From Streptomyces sp. f51 (GTDB taxonomy: Bacteria; Actinomycetota; Actinomycetes; Streptomycetales; Streptomycetaceae): a stretch of DNA of 64,000 nucleotides. Under the pieces are notes generated by a model, which saw nothing but the letters and a program-made list of their open reading frames with translations, made no database searches and was not told the DNA's origin. The stretch spans positions 5,985,001 through 6,049,000 of the forward strand of contig NZ_CP149798.1 in NCBI RefSeq assembly GCF_037940415.1. Reading direction: 5' to 3'. The translations under genes were made by a program, and so were the position numbers. Below are positions 17,277 to 26,307 of the stretch, piece by piece (position 1 is the stretch's first letter; each line of letters opens with the position of its first letter).

Positions 17277-18950
17277 TCAGCTCATCCGCAGTGCCAGGAA
17301 GAAGTCCAACTTGTCTTCCAGGCGCGAGAGATCACGGCTCGTCAACTGCTCGATACGGCCGACGCGGTAGCGCAGCGTGTTGACATGCAGGTGCAGCCGG
17401 GCGGCACAGCGCGTCCAGGAGCCGTCGCAGTCCAGGAACGCCTCCAGGGTCGGGATCAGCTCCGCGCGGTGCCGGCTGTCGTACTCGCGCAGCGGGTCGA
17501 GCAGCCGGGCGGTGAAGGCGCGGCGCACGTCGTCCGGGACGAACGGCAGCAGCAGGACGTGCGAGGCCAGCTCCTGGTGCCCGGCCGCGCAGACCCGCCC
17601 GGGCCGTGCCGCGGCGACCCGGCGGGCGTGCCGGGCCTCCTCCAGGGCGCCGCGCAGCCCCTCGGCCGAGTGCACGGCCGCGCTGACGCCGACGGTGAGC
17701 CGGCCGTCGTCGTTCAGGCCGGCCGACAGCGGCTCCCTTACGGCCGCGAGCAGGGCGTCCGCGTGCAGTCCGGGATCGGATCCGTCCTCGTCGGAAGGAA
17801 CGGCCGGAAGCGGTACGAGCGCGACCGCCTCGTCCCCCGAGTGGGCGACGGCGATCCGGTCGGAGTGCTCGGGTCCGGGCGTCAGCGGGTCGACGAGGAT
17901 CTCCTCCAGCAGCGCCTGGGCGACCGGGCCGCACTCGATCCCGCCGCCGTCCCATTCGACCCGCGCCACCACGACCTGCCAGTGCGGGGCCGCGCCCAGG
18001 CCGGGCAGCAGCACCGGCGCCGCGACCCGCAGCCGGGCCGCGATCTCGGCGGGCGCGGCCCCCGTCTGGACGAGTTCGAGGACCTCCTGGGCGAGCCGCC
18101 TGCGCACCGTGCGTGCCGCGTCCCGCCGGTCTCGCTCCACCGCGATCAGCTGGGTGACGCCCTGGAGCAGGTCGAGCCGCTCCTCGGGCCAGTCCCCCGC
18201 GTCGGCCTCGACCGCGAGCAGCCAGTCGGAGAGCACGGTCTCGCGGACGTCCCGGAAGGCGCCCGCCGTCCGCCCGGAGGAGCGGACCGGGAAGAGCGAG
18301 TACATCGCGTGGCCCACCGTGACCCGGTGCGGTCCACGGCGCCCGGTGCGGACCGCCGCGAGATGGGCGGCGGCCAGCTCGGCGCGGGTGCCCGCGGGCA
18401 GCGGTCCGCCCGCGAGCTTCGAGCCGGCGATGGGCCGCCCGGCGGGGGAGAGGACCCAGGCGCGCAGGTCGAGGTCGGTTCCGAGGAGGTCGAGGACCAC
18501 GTCGGGGCCGCCGCCCGCAGGGCCCGAGGTCATCATCCGCCGGTGCCGCTCCACCACGGCGGCCAGATCCCCGGCGCGCTCGCCCGACACCTGGCGCACG
18601 ACGTGCTCGGTGATCGTGGCGAAGGCCACGGACTCGTTCACGGCGAACAGCGGCAGCCGGTGCCGGGCGCAGGCCACGACCAGGTCGTCGGGGATGTCGC
18701 CCAGCTCGGCCTCGCCCGCGGCGAGGGCCGCGACGCCGGTGCCCGCGAGGATCCGGACGAACGGCTCGGAGTCCTCGGCGTCGTGCCGCCAGGCCAGACC
18801 GGTCAGTACCAGCTCACCGCCCGAGAGATAGCGGCTCGGGTCCTTGAGGTCGGTGGTCATCACACCGCGTACGGTGCGGTCCAGCTCGTCCTCGCCGCCG
18901 AGCAGCCGCAGGCCCAGCGCGTCCGTGTCCAGCAGTGCGCGCAGCCGCAT
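17277..18950 (-). CDS. pucR: PucR-family transcriptional regulator of purine catabolism
   Basis: A 557-residue regulator with the family's usual layout. The N-terminal PucR sensor domain spans about residues 5-130 (RGVMTTDLKDPSRYLSGGEL, LAGTGVAALAAGEAELGDIP), a GGDEF-like central region spans about 300-440, and a C-terminal PucR-type HTH lies near 515-540 (RLHLHVNTLRYRVGRIEQLT). Bacillus PucR controls uric acid and allantoin use; here the gene is divergent from xanthine dehydrogenase genes, so it very likely controls them in response to a purine breakdown product. Its own promoter lies in the shared 421-base region. The ATG at 18950 starts directly at the sensor domain. Confidence 0.88.
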   Translation of the reverse strand: MRLRALLDTDALGLRLLGGEDELDRTVRGVMTTDLKDPSRYLSGGELVLTGLAWRHDAEDSEPFVRILAGTGVAALAAGEAELGDIPDDLVVACARHRLPLFAVNESVAFATITEHVVRQVSGERAGDLAAVVERHRRMMTSGPAGGGPDVVLDLLGTDLDLRAWVLSPAGRPIAGSKLAGGPLPAGTRAELAAAHLAAVRTGRRGPHRVTVGHAMYSLFPVRSSGRTAGAFRDVRETVLSDWLLAVEADAGDWPEERLDLLQGVTQLIAVERDRRDAARTVRRRLAQEVLELVQTGAAPAEIAARLRVAAPVLLPGLGAAPHWQVVVARVEWDGGGIECGPVAQALLEEILVDPLTPGPEHSDRIAVAHSGDEAVALVPLPAVPSDEDGSDPGLHADALLAAVREPLSAGLNDDGRLTVGVSAAVHSAEGLRGALEEARHARRVAAARPGRVCAAGHQELASHVLLLPFVPDDVRRAFTARLLDPLREYDSRHRAELIPTLEAFLDCDGSWTRCAARLHLHVNTLRYRVGRIEQLTSRDLSRLEDKLDFFLALRMS

Positions 18951-19371
18951 CTCGTCGCCGCCGTTCCTTGTCTCGAAATCTACGATGGATCCGTGCGAGG
19001 CCCGTCGGCGTCCCGGGTTCCGCGGGACTGGCCGCGGGACCCTGGAACCGGCGGTACCGGCCCCCCTGGCCTCCCGTCTCCGGAGGGCCGGGTCCCCGTT
19101 CCCGGCAAGGCCGTGCTCCGTTCCCGGAGGACCGGGTCCCTGTTTCCGGAGGAAGACGAAGAGGTTGCCGATGACCTCGGTTCATACGAATCTACAAGAT
19201 GCGCGCGCTGGCCAGCGAACTCCTTCATGGTTTTGGTGACTGACCGGGGCGCCGGAGCCCGCTGTCTACTGGCCCCACTCCACTGTTGAGACCTCCATGA
19301 ACGAGCCGAGGACGCCGCACCCGATCTGGCTTGATCACAACGCCCCACGACACGATTGAAGAGAGCCGCTC
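18951..19371. promoter_or_regulatory. Divergent control region between pucR and the xanthine dehydrogenase operon
   Basis: This 421-base non-coding region must contain both promoters. I see an inverted pair GGGTTCC (19015-19021) and GGAACC (19044-19049) separated by 22 bases, and two direct copies of a CGAA(A)TCTAC word near 18975 and 19187. Either could be a PucR operator, but no consensus is known to me for this organism. GAAGAGAG just before ATG 19372 is the ribosome site of the first operon gene. Confidence 0.45.
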
Positions 19372-20262
19372 ATGGACTTCCTTCGCCCCGCCAGCTGGGA
19401 GGAGGCGCTCGCCGCCAAGGCCGAGCACCCCACCGCCGTGCCGATCGCGGGTGGCACCGATGTGATGGTCGAGATCAACTTCGATCACCGCAGGCCCGAG
19501 TACCTCCTCGACCTGAACCGCATCGGGGAGCTCGGCGAGTGGGAGGCGGGCGAGGGGAGCGTGCGCCTGGGCGCCTCCGTCCCGTACACCCGGATCATGG
19601 AGAACCTGCGCCGTGAGCTCCCCGGGCTGGCCCTCGCCTCCCACACCGTGGCCTCGCCGCAGATCCGCAACCGCGGCGGCGTCGGCGGCAACCTCGGCAC
19701 CGCCTCCCCGGCCGGCGACGCCCACCCCGCCCTCCTCGCGGCCGGCGCCGAGGTCGAGGCCGAGTCGGTGCGCGGTTCGCGGCTCATCCCCATCGACGAG
19801 TTCTACACCGGCGTGAAGCGCAACGCGCTCGCGCCCGACGAGCTGATCCGCGCCGTCCACGTCAAGAACGCGGACGGACCGCAGCAGTACTCCAAGGTCG
19901 GCACCCGCAACGCCATGGTGATCGCGGTGTGCGCCTTCGGACTTGCCCTGCACCCCGAGACCCGTACGGTCCGCACCGGCATCGGCTCGGCCGCGCCCAC
20001 CCCGGTCCGCGCGAAAACGGCCGAGGAGTTCCTGAACGCGGCGCTGGAGGAGGGCGGCTTCTGGGACAACGGAAAGATCATCACCCCGTCGGTGGCCAAG
20101 CAGTTCGCCGCGCTGTGCTCCGCCGCCTGCAACCCGATCGACGACGTCCGCGGCACGGCGAGCTACCGCCGCCACGCGGTCGGTGTCATGGCCCGCCGCA
20201 CCCTGATGTGGACCTGGGAGTCCTACCGCGGCACCGCCGCCCGCACGGAGGGAGTCGCGTAA
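19372..20262 (+). CDS. Xanthine dehydrogenase, FAD-binding subunit
   Basis: A 296-residue FAD subunit of a three-gene molybdenum hydroxylase, matching the family length. It has the FAD-loop signatures AGGTDVMVEINFDHRRPEYL and the downstream RNRGGVGGNLGTASPAGD, followed by the CO-dehydrogenase flavoprotein C-terminal domain. It carries electrons from the [2Fe-2S] centres to NAD+ during hypoxanthine/xanthine oxidation to urate. The start ATG has GAAGAGAG upstream. It overlaps the next gene by one base (TAATG), so translation is coupled. It is the first gene of the purine operon. Confidence 0.92.
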   Translation: MDFLRPASWEEALAAKAEHPTAVPIAGGTDVMVEINFDHRRPEYLLDLNRIGELGEWEAGEGSVRLGASVPYTRIMENLRRELPGLALASHTVASPQIRNRGGVGGNLGTASPAGDAHPALLAAGAEVEAESVRGSRLIPIDEFYTGVKRNALAPDELIRAVHVKNADGPQQYSKVGTRNAMVIAVCAFGLALHPETRTVRTGIGSAAPTPVRAKTAEEFLNAALEEGGFWDNGKIITPSVAKQFAALCSAACNPIDDVRGTASYRRHAVGVMARRTLMWTWESYRGTAARTEGVA

Positions 20263-20891
20263 TGCGTGTCAGCTTCACGGTCAACGGCCGCAGGCAGGAG
20301 GCCGACGACGTCTGGGAGGGCGAGAGCCTCCTGTACGTCCTGCGCGAGCGCCTCGGCCTGCCCGGCTCGAAGAACGCCTGCGAGCAGGGCGAGTGCGGCT
20401 CCTGCACCGTCCGCCTGGACGGCGTGCCCGTCTGTTCCTGTCTGGTCGCCGCCGGCCAGGCCGAGGGACGCGAGGTCGTCACCGTCGAGGGACTGGCCGA
20501 CTTCGCCAAGCAGCGCGCGGAACACGCCGGTTGTGCGGCAGGTGCGGGCAACACGTCCGCAGCGGCGGGCATTTCGCTCGACGAAGACCAGCTGGGGGCA
20601 CCCCCGGGCGAAGCCTGGGGGAGGGGGGCCAAGGGCCAGGACTCGCAGACCGGTGAGGGCGCCGAACTCTCGCCCGTGCAGCAGGCGTTCATCGATGCCG
20701 GAGCCGTGCAGTGCGGCTTCTGCACCCCGGGTCTGCTGATCGCGGCGGACGAGATGCTGGAGCGCACGCCGAACCCGAGCGACGCGGACATCCGCGAGGC
20801 GCTCTCGGGCAACCTGTGCCGCTGCACCGGCTACGAGAAGATCATGGACGCGGTCCGCCTCGCGGCCGCCCGGCAGTCCGAGGCGGTCTGA
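20262..20891 (+). CDS. Xanthine dehydrogenase, [2Fe-2S] subunit
   Basis: A 209-residue ferredoxin-type subunit. The plant-type cluster ligands are in NACEQGECGSC and VCSC (about residues 38-65) and the second cluster in QCGFCTPG and NLCRCTGYEK (about 150-195). Between them lies an unusually long Gly/Ala-rich linker, of which about 12 codons are a G/C palindromic repeat found elsewhere in Streptomyces genomes. The family is usually 155-175 residues, so the extra is about 35-45. It passes electrons from the molybdenum centre to the FAD subunit. It overlaps the FAD-subunit gene by one base and is followed by the molybdenum subunit after two bases. Confidence 0.9.
   Translation: MRVSFTVNGRRQEADDVWEGESLLYVLRERLGLPGSKNACEQGECGSCTVRLDGVPVCSCLVAAGQAEGREVVTVEGLADFAKQRAEHAGCAAGAGNTSAAAGISLDEDQLGAPPGEAWGRGAKGQDSQTGEGAELSPVQQAFIDAGAVQCGFCTPGLLIAADEMLERTPNPSDADIREALSGNLCRCTGYEKIMDAVRLAAARQSEAV
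20591..20623. repeat. Dispersed Streptomyces palindromic element inside the [2Fe-2S] subunit gene
   Basis: The segment starts GCTGGGGGCACCCCCGGGC and ends GAAGCCTGGGGGAG. It folds into C/G-rich hairpins and resembles the REP-like GCTGGGGGCACC...TGGGGGAG elements that recur between and inside Streptomyces genes. Here it is read in frame (LGAPPGEAWGR) within the inter-cluster linker. The family likeness is from memory, not a search. Confidence 0.55.
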
Positions 20892-20893
20892 CC

Positions 20894-23281
20894 ATGGGAA
20901 CGACCGGCACACCCACGAACATCACCCAGGGCACCGGGACCAAGGGCGGCATCGGCGAGTCCACGCTCCGCCCCGACGGCACCCTCAAGGTCACCGGCGA
21001 GTTCGCGTACTCCTCCGACATGTGGCACGAGGACATGCTGTGGGGCCAGATCCTGCGCTCCACGGTCGCCCACGCCGAGATCGTGTCCATCGACACGGGC
21101 GAGGCGCTCGCCACCCCCGGCGTGTACGCCGTCCTGACGTACGACGACCTGCCCACCGAGGTGAGGAACTACGGCCTGGAGATCCAGGACACCCCGGTCC
21201 TCGCGCACGGCAAGGTGCGCCACCACGGCGAGCCCGTCGCGATCGTCGCCGCCGACCACCCGGAGACCGCGCGCCGCGCCGCCGCCAAGATCAAGGTGGA
21301 GTACCGCGAGCTGCCGGTGATCACCGACGAGGCGTCCGCGACCGCGCCGGACGCGGTCCTCGTCCACGAGGGCCGCACCGACCACCACATCGGCCACGTC
21401 CCGCACCCCAACATCGTGCACCGCCAGCCGATCGTCCGCGGCGACGCCGCACGGGCCGCGGCCGGGGCCGACTTCGTCGTCCGGGGCGAGTACACCTTCG
21501 GCATGCAGGACCAGGCGTTCCTCGGCCCCGAGTCCGGTCTCGCCGTGCCCTGCGAGGACGGCGGCGTCGAGCTCTACATCGCCACCCAGTGGCTGCACTC
21601 CGACCTGCGCCAGATCGCCCCGGTCCTCGGCCTGCCCGAGGACAAGGTCCGGATGACGCTCTCCGGGGTCGGCGGCGCGTTCGGCGGCCGCGAGGACCTG
21701 TCGATGCAGATCCACGCCTGTCTGCTCGCGCTGCGCACCGGCAAGCCCGTCAAGATCGTCTACAACCGCTTCGAGTCGTTCTTCGGACACGTCCACCGCC
21801 ACCCCGCGAAGCTGTACTACGAGCACGGGGCGACCAGGGACGGCAAGCTCACCCACGTGAAGGCGCGGATCGTCCTGGACGGCGGCGCGTACGCCTCGGC
21901 CTCCCCGGCGGTCGTCGGCAACGCCTCCTCCCTCGGCGTCGGCCCGTACGTGGTCGACGACGTCGACATCGAGGCCATCGCCCTCTACACCAACAACCCG
22001 CCCTGCGGCGCGATGCGCGGCTTCGGCGCGGTCCAGGCGTGCTTCGCGTACGAGGCCCAGATGGACAAGCTCGCCGACGCGGTGGGCATGGACCGGGTCG
22101 CGTTCCGCCAGCTCAACGCGATGGAACAGGGCTCGCTGCTGCCGACCGGACAGCGCGTCGACTCCCCGGCCCCGGTCGCCGAACTCCTGCGCCGTGTCAA
22201 GGCGATGCCGCTTCCGCCCGAGCGCCAGTGGCTCTCCGCGGGCGAGGAGGCCGACGTACGGCAGCTGCCCGGCGGTCTGTCCAACACCACCCACGGCGAG
22301 AGCGTCGTCCGCGGGATCGGGTACGCCGTCGGCATCAAGAACGTCGGCTTCTCCGAGGGGTTCGACGACTACTCGACCGCCCGGGTCCGCATGGAGGTCG
22401 TGGGCGGAGTGCCGGTCGCCACCGTGCACACGGCGATGGCCGAGGTCGGCCAGGGCGGCGTCACCGTCCACGCGCAGATCGCCCGCACCGAACTGGGCGT
22501 CGCGCAGGTGACCATCCAGCCGGCCGACACCCGCGTGGGCAGCGCCGGTTCGACGTCCGCCTCCCGCCAGACGTACGTCACCGGCGGTGCCGTCAAGAAC
22601 TCCTGCGAGCTCGTCCGCGAGAAGGTCCTGGAGCTCGGGCGCCGCAGGTTCGGCACCTACCACCCGGCGTGGGCCACGGCCGAACTCCTCCTGGAGGGCG
22701 GCAAGGTCGTCACCGACGGCGGCGAGGTCCTGGCCGACATCGCCGACGTGCTGGAGGACCAGGCCGTCGAGGTCGAGGCCGAGTGGCGGCACCGCCCGAC
22801 CGAACCCTTCGACCTGCGCACCGGGCAGGGCGACGGCCACGTCCAGTACTCCTTCGCCGCCCACCGCGCCGTCGTCGAGGTGGACACCGAACTGGGCCTG
22901 GTCAAGGTCGTCGAACTCGCCTGCGCCCAGGACGTCGGCAAGGCGCTCAACCCGCTGTCCGTCATCGGCCAGATCCAGGGTGGCACCACCCAGGGCCTGG
23001 GCATCGCGGTCATGGAGGAGATCATCGTCGACCCGAGGACCGCGAAGGTGCGCAACCCCTCCTTCACGGACTATCTGATCCCCACGATCCTCGACACACC
23101 GACCATCCCCGTCGATGTGCTCGAACTCGCCGACGACCACGCCCCGTACGGGCTCCGTGGCATCGGCGAGGCCCCGACCCTGTCGTCCACCCCGGCCGTC
23201 CTCGCGGCGATCAGGAACGCGACGGGTCTGGAGCTCGACCGGACACCCGTACGCCCCGAACACCTCACGGGCAACGCGTAG
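20894..23281 (+). CDS. Xanthine dehydrogenase, molybdopterin-binding subunit
   Basis: A 795-residue catalytic subunit of the xanthine dehydrogenase family. The a/b hammerhead domain is at about 20-135 (LKVTGEFAYSSDMWHEDMLW), then the molybdopterin domains with GGAFGGRED, the PCGAMRGFGAVQ loop and GQGGVTVHAQIARTELGV, and near the C-terminus GIGEAPTLSSTPAVLAAI with the catalytic-Glu-type motif GIGE. It binds molybdopterin-cytosine dinucleotide and hydroxylates hypoxanthine and xanthine in the cytoplasm. The ATG at 20894 begins two bases after the previous stop. The maturation factor XdhC is encoded two genes downstream. Confidence 0.92.
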   Translation: MGTTGTPTNITQGTGTKGGIGESTLRPDGTLKVTGEFAYSSDMWHEDMLWGQILRSTVAHAEIVSIDTGEALATPGVYAVLTYDDLPTEVRNYGLEIQDTPVLAHGKVRHHGEPVAIVAADHPETARRAAAKIKVEYRELPVITDEASATAPDAVLVHEGRTDHHIGHVPHPNIVHRQPIVRGDAARAAAGADFVVRGEYTFGMQDQAFLGPESGLAVPCEDGGVELYIATQWLHSDLRQIAPVLGLPEDKVRMTLSGVGGAFGGREDLSMQIHACLLALRTGKPVKIVYNRFESFFGHVHRHPAKLYYEHGATRDGKLTHVKARIVLDGGAYASASPAVVGNASSLGVGPYVVDDVDIEAIALYTNNPPCGAMRGFGAVQACFAYEAQMDKLADAVGMDRVAFRQLNAMEQGSLLPTGQRVDSPAPVAELLRRVKAMPLPPERQWLSAGEEADVRQLPGGLSNTTHGESVVRGIGYAVGIKNVGFSEGFDDYSTARVRMEVVGGVPVATVHTAMAEVGQGGVTVHAQIARTELGVAQVTIQPADTRVGSAGSTSASRQTYVTGGAVKNSCELVREKVLELGRRRFGTYHPAWATAELLLEGGKVVTDGGEVLADIADVLEDQAVEVEAEWRHRPTEPFDLRTGQGDGHVQYSFAAHRAVVEVDTELGLVKVVELACAQDVGKALNPLSVIGQIQGGTTQGLGIAVMEEIIVDPRTAKVRNPSFTDYLIPTILDTPTIPVDVLELADDHAPYGLRGIGEAPTLSSTPAVLAAIRNATGLELDRTPVRPEHLTGNA

Positions 23282-23397
23282 TTCCGGGCGGCTCTCCGGG
23301 CGGCGCGGGGAACATCACCCTTTCCGCGCCGCGCGGAGACCATCACGTTCGTCCCGGGCCGTCCCCCGGGCCGTGCTGCCGAAGCACCTTCCCAAAT

Positions 23398-23445
23398 CCC
23401 GCAGCCGCACAAGCGGCTGACCAGCCGTCAGGACGGCTGTGCGGG
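23398..23445 (+). ncRNA. Tandem-hairpin leader element before the purine permease gene
   Basis: Two nearly identical hairpins, AGCCGC-ACAA-GCGGCT (23403-23418) and AGCCGT-CAGG-ACGGCT (23423-23438), sit 4 bases apart inside a closing pair CCCGC (23398-23402) and GCGGG (23441-23445). As RNA this is a compact three-way junction ending 30 bases before ATG 23476. It may be a cis-regulatory RNA, an attenuator or terminator of the dehydrogenase operon, or a DNA operator pair. The loops do not match the ACGR loops of guanidine-II riboswitches, nor the purine riboswitch layout. Confidence 0.4.
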
Positions 23446-23475
23446 TGCCCCTTTGAACCTTGGGAGCAGGCCCAC

Positions 23476-24933
23476 ATGACCCAGCAGTCACTGGAGCCGA
23501 AGACCACCGCGCAGGACGCGGGCGCGGGCAGCCGCGTTCCGGCGGGACGGTCTTGGCTCGACCGGTACTTCCACATCTCCCGGCGGGAGAGCTCGATCGC
23601 GCGTGAGGTGCGCGGCGGCGTCACCACCTTCATGGCGATGGCGTACATCCTGCTGCTCAACCCCCTCATCCTGTCCGGCAAGGACGTGGCGGGGGACGCG
23701 CTCGGCCAGAAGGCGCTGATCACCGCGACCGCGTTCGCGGCGGCCTTCACCACCCTGCTCATGGGCTTCGTCGGCAAGGTGCCGCTCGCCCTCGCCGCCG
23801 GACTCTCGGTGTCCGGGGTGCTCTCCTCGCAGGTCGTCCCGCAGATGACCTGGCCGCAGGCCATGGGGATGTGCGTGATGTACGGCGTGGTCATCATGCT
23901 CCTGGTCGTCACCGGGCTGCGCGAGATGATCATGAACGCGATCCCGCTGGCGCTCAAGCACGCCATCACCATGGGCATCGGGCTGTTCATCGCGCTGATC
24001 GGCCTGGTCAAGGCCGGCTTCGTGCACCAGGGCAAGGCGACCCCCCTCACCCTCGGCCCCACCGGCGAACTCGCCGGCTGGCCGGTGCTGCTCTTCGCCG
24101 CGACCCTGCTGCTGATCTTCGCGCTCCAGGCGCGCGGGGTACCCGGCGCGATCCTCATCGGCATCGTCTCCGGCACGGTCGTGTCCGTCGTCCTCGACGT
24201 GACCGGCGTCGTCGCCCCCGAACAGTGGGCCGGAGGCGCCCCCGAACTGCACGGCAGCGCCGTCTCGATGCCCGACTTCTCGCTGTTCGGCAAGGTCGAG
24301 TTCGGCGGCTGGAGCCATGTCGGCACCATGACGGTCGGCATGATCGTCTTCACTCTGGTGCTCGCCGGGTTCTTCGACGCGATGGCCACGATCATCGGTG
24401 TCGGCACGGAGGCCGGACTGGCCGACGACCGGGGCCGGATGCCGGGCCTGTCGAAGGCCCTGTTCATCGACGGCGCGGGCGGAGCGGTCGGCGGCGTGGC
24501 CGGAGCCTCCGGCCAGACGGTCTTCGTCGAGTCCGCGACCGGTGTCGGCGAGGGGGCCCGTACCGGCCTGTCCTCCGTGGTCACCGGCATCCTCTTCGCC
24601 GCCTGCCTGTTCTTCACCCCGCTGACGCCGATCGTCCCGGGCGAGATCGCGGCGGCCGCCCTGGTGGTGATCGGCGCCATGATGATGACGAACGCGCGCC
24701 ACGTCGACTGGGCCGACCGCGCCACCGCCGTCCCGGTCTTCCTGACCGTCGTGATCATGCCGTTCACCTACTCGATCACCGCGGGCGTGGCGGCCGGTGT
24801 GATCAGTTACGTCGCCATCAGGATCGCCCAGGGCAGGGCCCGGGAGATCGGGGCCTTCATGTGGGGTCTGACGGCCGTCTTCTTCGTCTATTTCGCGCTC
24901 CACCCGATCGAGGGCTGGCTGGGCGTCCGCTGA
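23476..24933 (+). CDS. NCS2 family purine permease (AzgA type)
   Basis: A 485-residue transporter with about 12-14 membrane segments. Near the N-terminus is the AzgA-type signature LDRYFHISRRESSIAREVRG then GGVTTFMAMAYILLLNP, and in the C-terminal half GFFDAMATIIGVGTEAGLAD and ASGQTVFVESATGVGEGART. Members import adenine, guanine or hypoxanthine by proton symport, which suits the operon for hypoxanthine/xanthine oxidation. It lies 194 bases after the dehydrogenase gene with a tandem-hairpin element between, so its expression may be set separately. GGGAGCAGG lies upstream of the ATG. The next gene, xdhC, follows after 44 bases. Confidence 0.9.
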   Translation: MTQQSLEPKTTAQDAGAGSRVPAGRSWLDRYFHISRRESSIAREVRGGVTTFMAMAYILLLNPLILSGKDVAGDALGQKALITATAFAAAFTTLLMGFVGKVPLALAAGLSVSGVLSSQVVPQMTWPQAMGMCVMYGVVIMLLVVTGLREMIMNAIPLALKHAITMGIGLFIALIGLVKAGFVHQGKATPLTLGPTGELAGWPVLLFAATLLLIFALQARGVPGAILIGIVSGTVVSVVLDVTGVVAPEQWAGGAPELHGSAVSMPDFSLFGKVEFGGWSHVGTMTVGMIVFTLVLAGFFDAMATIIGVGTEAGLADDRGRMPGLSKALFIDGAGGAVGGVAGASGQTVFVESATGVGEGARTGLSSVVTGILFAACLFFTPLTPIVPGEIAAAALVVIGAMMMTNARHVDWADRATAVPVFLTVVIMPFTYSITAGVAAGVISYVAIRIAQGRAREIGAFMWGLTAVFFVYFALHPIEGWLGVR

Positions 24934-24977
24934 CACCCGAGCCCCTTCCACCCGACCGCTCGCAAGGAGACCGAGAC

Positions 24978-26132
24978 ATGCTGGACATCGCCGAAGAACT
25001 GCACCGGTGGGTCGAGCAGGGCCGTGACTTCGCCGTCGCCACCGTGGTGGCGGTCGGCGGCAGCGCGCCCCGCAGGCCCGGAGCCGCGCTCGCCGTCGAC
25101 TCCGAGGGCACGGCGATCGGCTCGGTCTCGGGCGGTTGCGTGGAAGGGGCGGTCTACGACCTGTGCGCGCAGGCGCTGGAGGACGGCGGGACCGTCCTCG
25201 AACGCTTCGGCTACAGCGACGACGACGCCTTCGCCGTCGGCCTGACCTGCGGCGGCGTCATCGACATCCTGGTCACCCCCGTCCGCTCGCGCGACACCGC
25301 CCGCCGGACGGTGTTCGCGGCGGCGCTGGCCGCCGCGGCGGGCGGCGAGGCGGCGGCCCTCGCCCGGGTCGTGAGCGGGCCGGCCGAGCTGATGGGCCGG
25401 GCCCTCCTCGTGCGGGCCGACGGCTCCCACCAGGGCGGCTTCGGCGCCCACCCCGGACTCGACCGTACGGTGCTCGGCGAGGCGGCGGCCCAGCTCGACG
25501 CGGGGCGCACCGCCACCGTGGAGATCGGAGAGCAGGGCTCTCGTTGCGGAGCGCCGCTCACGGTCCTGGTGGAGTCCTCGGTGCCGCCCCCGCGCATGAT
25601 CGTCTTCGGGGCCATCGACTTCGCCTCGGCGCTGGTCCGCGTCGGCAAGTTCCTCGGCTACCGGGTGACGGTGTGCGACGCCCGCCCGGTCTTCGCGACG
25701 GCGGCCCGCTTCCCCGAGGCGGACGACATCGTCGTGGACTGGCCCCACCGCTACCTGGAGCGCACCGACGTCGACTCCCGCACGGTCCTGTGCGTCCTCA
25801 CCCACGACGCCAAGTTCGACGTCCCGCTGCTGCGGCTCGCGCTGCGGCTGCCGGTGGCGTACGTCGGCGCGATGGGCTCGCGCCGCACCCACCTCGACCG
25901 CAACGAACGGCTGCGGGAGGTCGGCGTCACCGAGATCGAGCTGGCCCGCCTGAGGTCGCCGATCGGCCTCGACCTGGGAGCGCGGACCCCCGAGGAGACG
26001 GCCCTGTCGATCGCCGCGGAGATCGTGGCGGACCGGCGTGGGGGAAGCGGGGTCCCCCTCACCGGGGCGCACACGCCCATCCACCACGACAATCCGTCGT
26101 CCCCGGCGCGCCGGATCGGATCGGTCGCCTGA
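24978..26132 (+). CDS. xdhC: XdhC-family molybdenum cofactor maturation/insertion protein
   Basis: A 384-residue protein with the two XdhC/CoxI regions: the N-terminal domain (VVAVGGSAPRRPGAALAVDS, SGGCVEGAVYDLC, GLTCGGVIDILV) and a C-terminal Rossmann-like domain (PRMIVFGAIDFASALVRVGK, YVGAMGSRRTHLDRNERL, IGLDLGARTPEETALSIAAE). In Rhodobacter, XdhC binds and protects sulfurated molybdenum cofactor and hands it to xanthine dehydrogenase. AAGGAGA precedes the ATG. It closes the purine operon, and a long tandem repeat field follows directly. Length and motifs are complete. Confidence 0.9.
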   Translation: MLDIAEELHRWVEQGRDFAVATVVAVGGSAPRRPGAALAVDSEGTAIGSVSGGCVEGAVYDLCAQALEDGGTVLERFGYSDDDAFAVGLTCGGVIDILVTPVRSRDTARRTVFAAALAAAAGGEAAALARVVSGPAELMGRALLVRADGSHQGGFGAHPGLDRTVLGEAAAQLDAGRTATVEIGEQGSRCGAPLTVLVESSVPPPRMIVFGAIDFASALVRVGKFLGYRVTVCDARPVFATAARFPEADDIVVDWPHRYLERTDVDSRTVLCVLTHDAKFDVPLLRLALRLPVAYVGAMGSRRTHLDRNERLREVGVTEIELARLRSPIGLDLGARTPEETALSIAAEIVADRRGGSGVPLTGAHTPIHHDNPSSPARRIGSVA

Positions 26133-26307
26133 GGGACGGCCCCTCTCCGCGCACCCGCTTCCGGTCGGCGCTCGGGCTGCGGTCAGGGCTGCGCCACAGG
26201 GCCGCGGCTCCGGCTCGCCCTCCGGGCCGCCTTCGGGCCCACATCTCCGGGCCGCCTCTTCTGGGCCGCGCATCGGGCCCGCGCTTCCGGGCCGCCTCTT
26301 CCGGGCA

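Noticed and set aside
17175..19289. 704-codon plus-strand frame opposite pucR
   Set aside because: PucR domains and HTH are clear on the minus strand. The opposite frame shows no fold or ribosome site.
20831..23263. 810-codon minus-strand frame opposite the molybdenum subunit gene
   Set aside because: The plus-strand product has all family motifs; the opposite frame has none.
23398..23445. Mini-ykkC (guanidine-II) or purine riboswitch
   Set aside because: Guanidine-II needs ACGR loops; these are ACAA and CAGG. Purine riboswitches need 7-base interacting loops and conserved junction bases that are absent.
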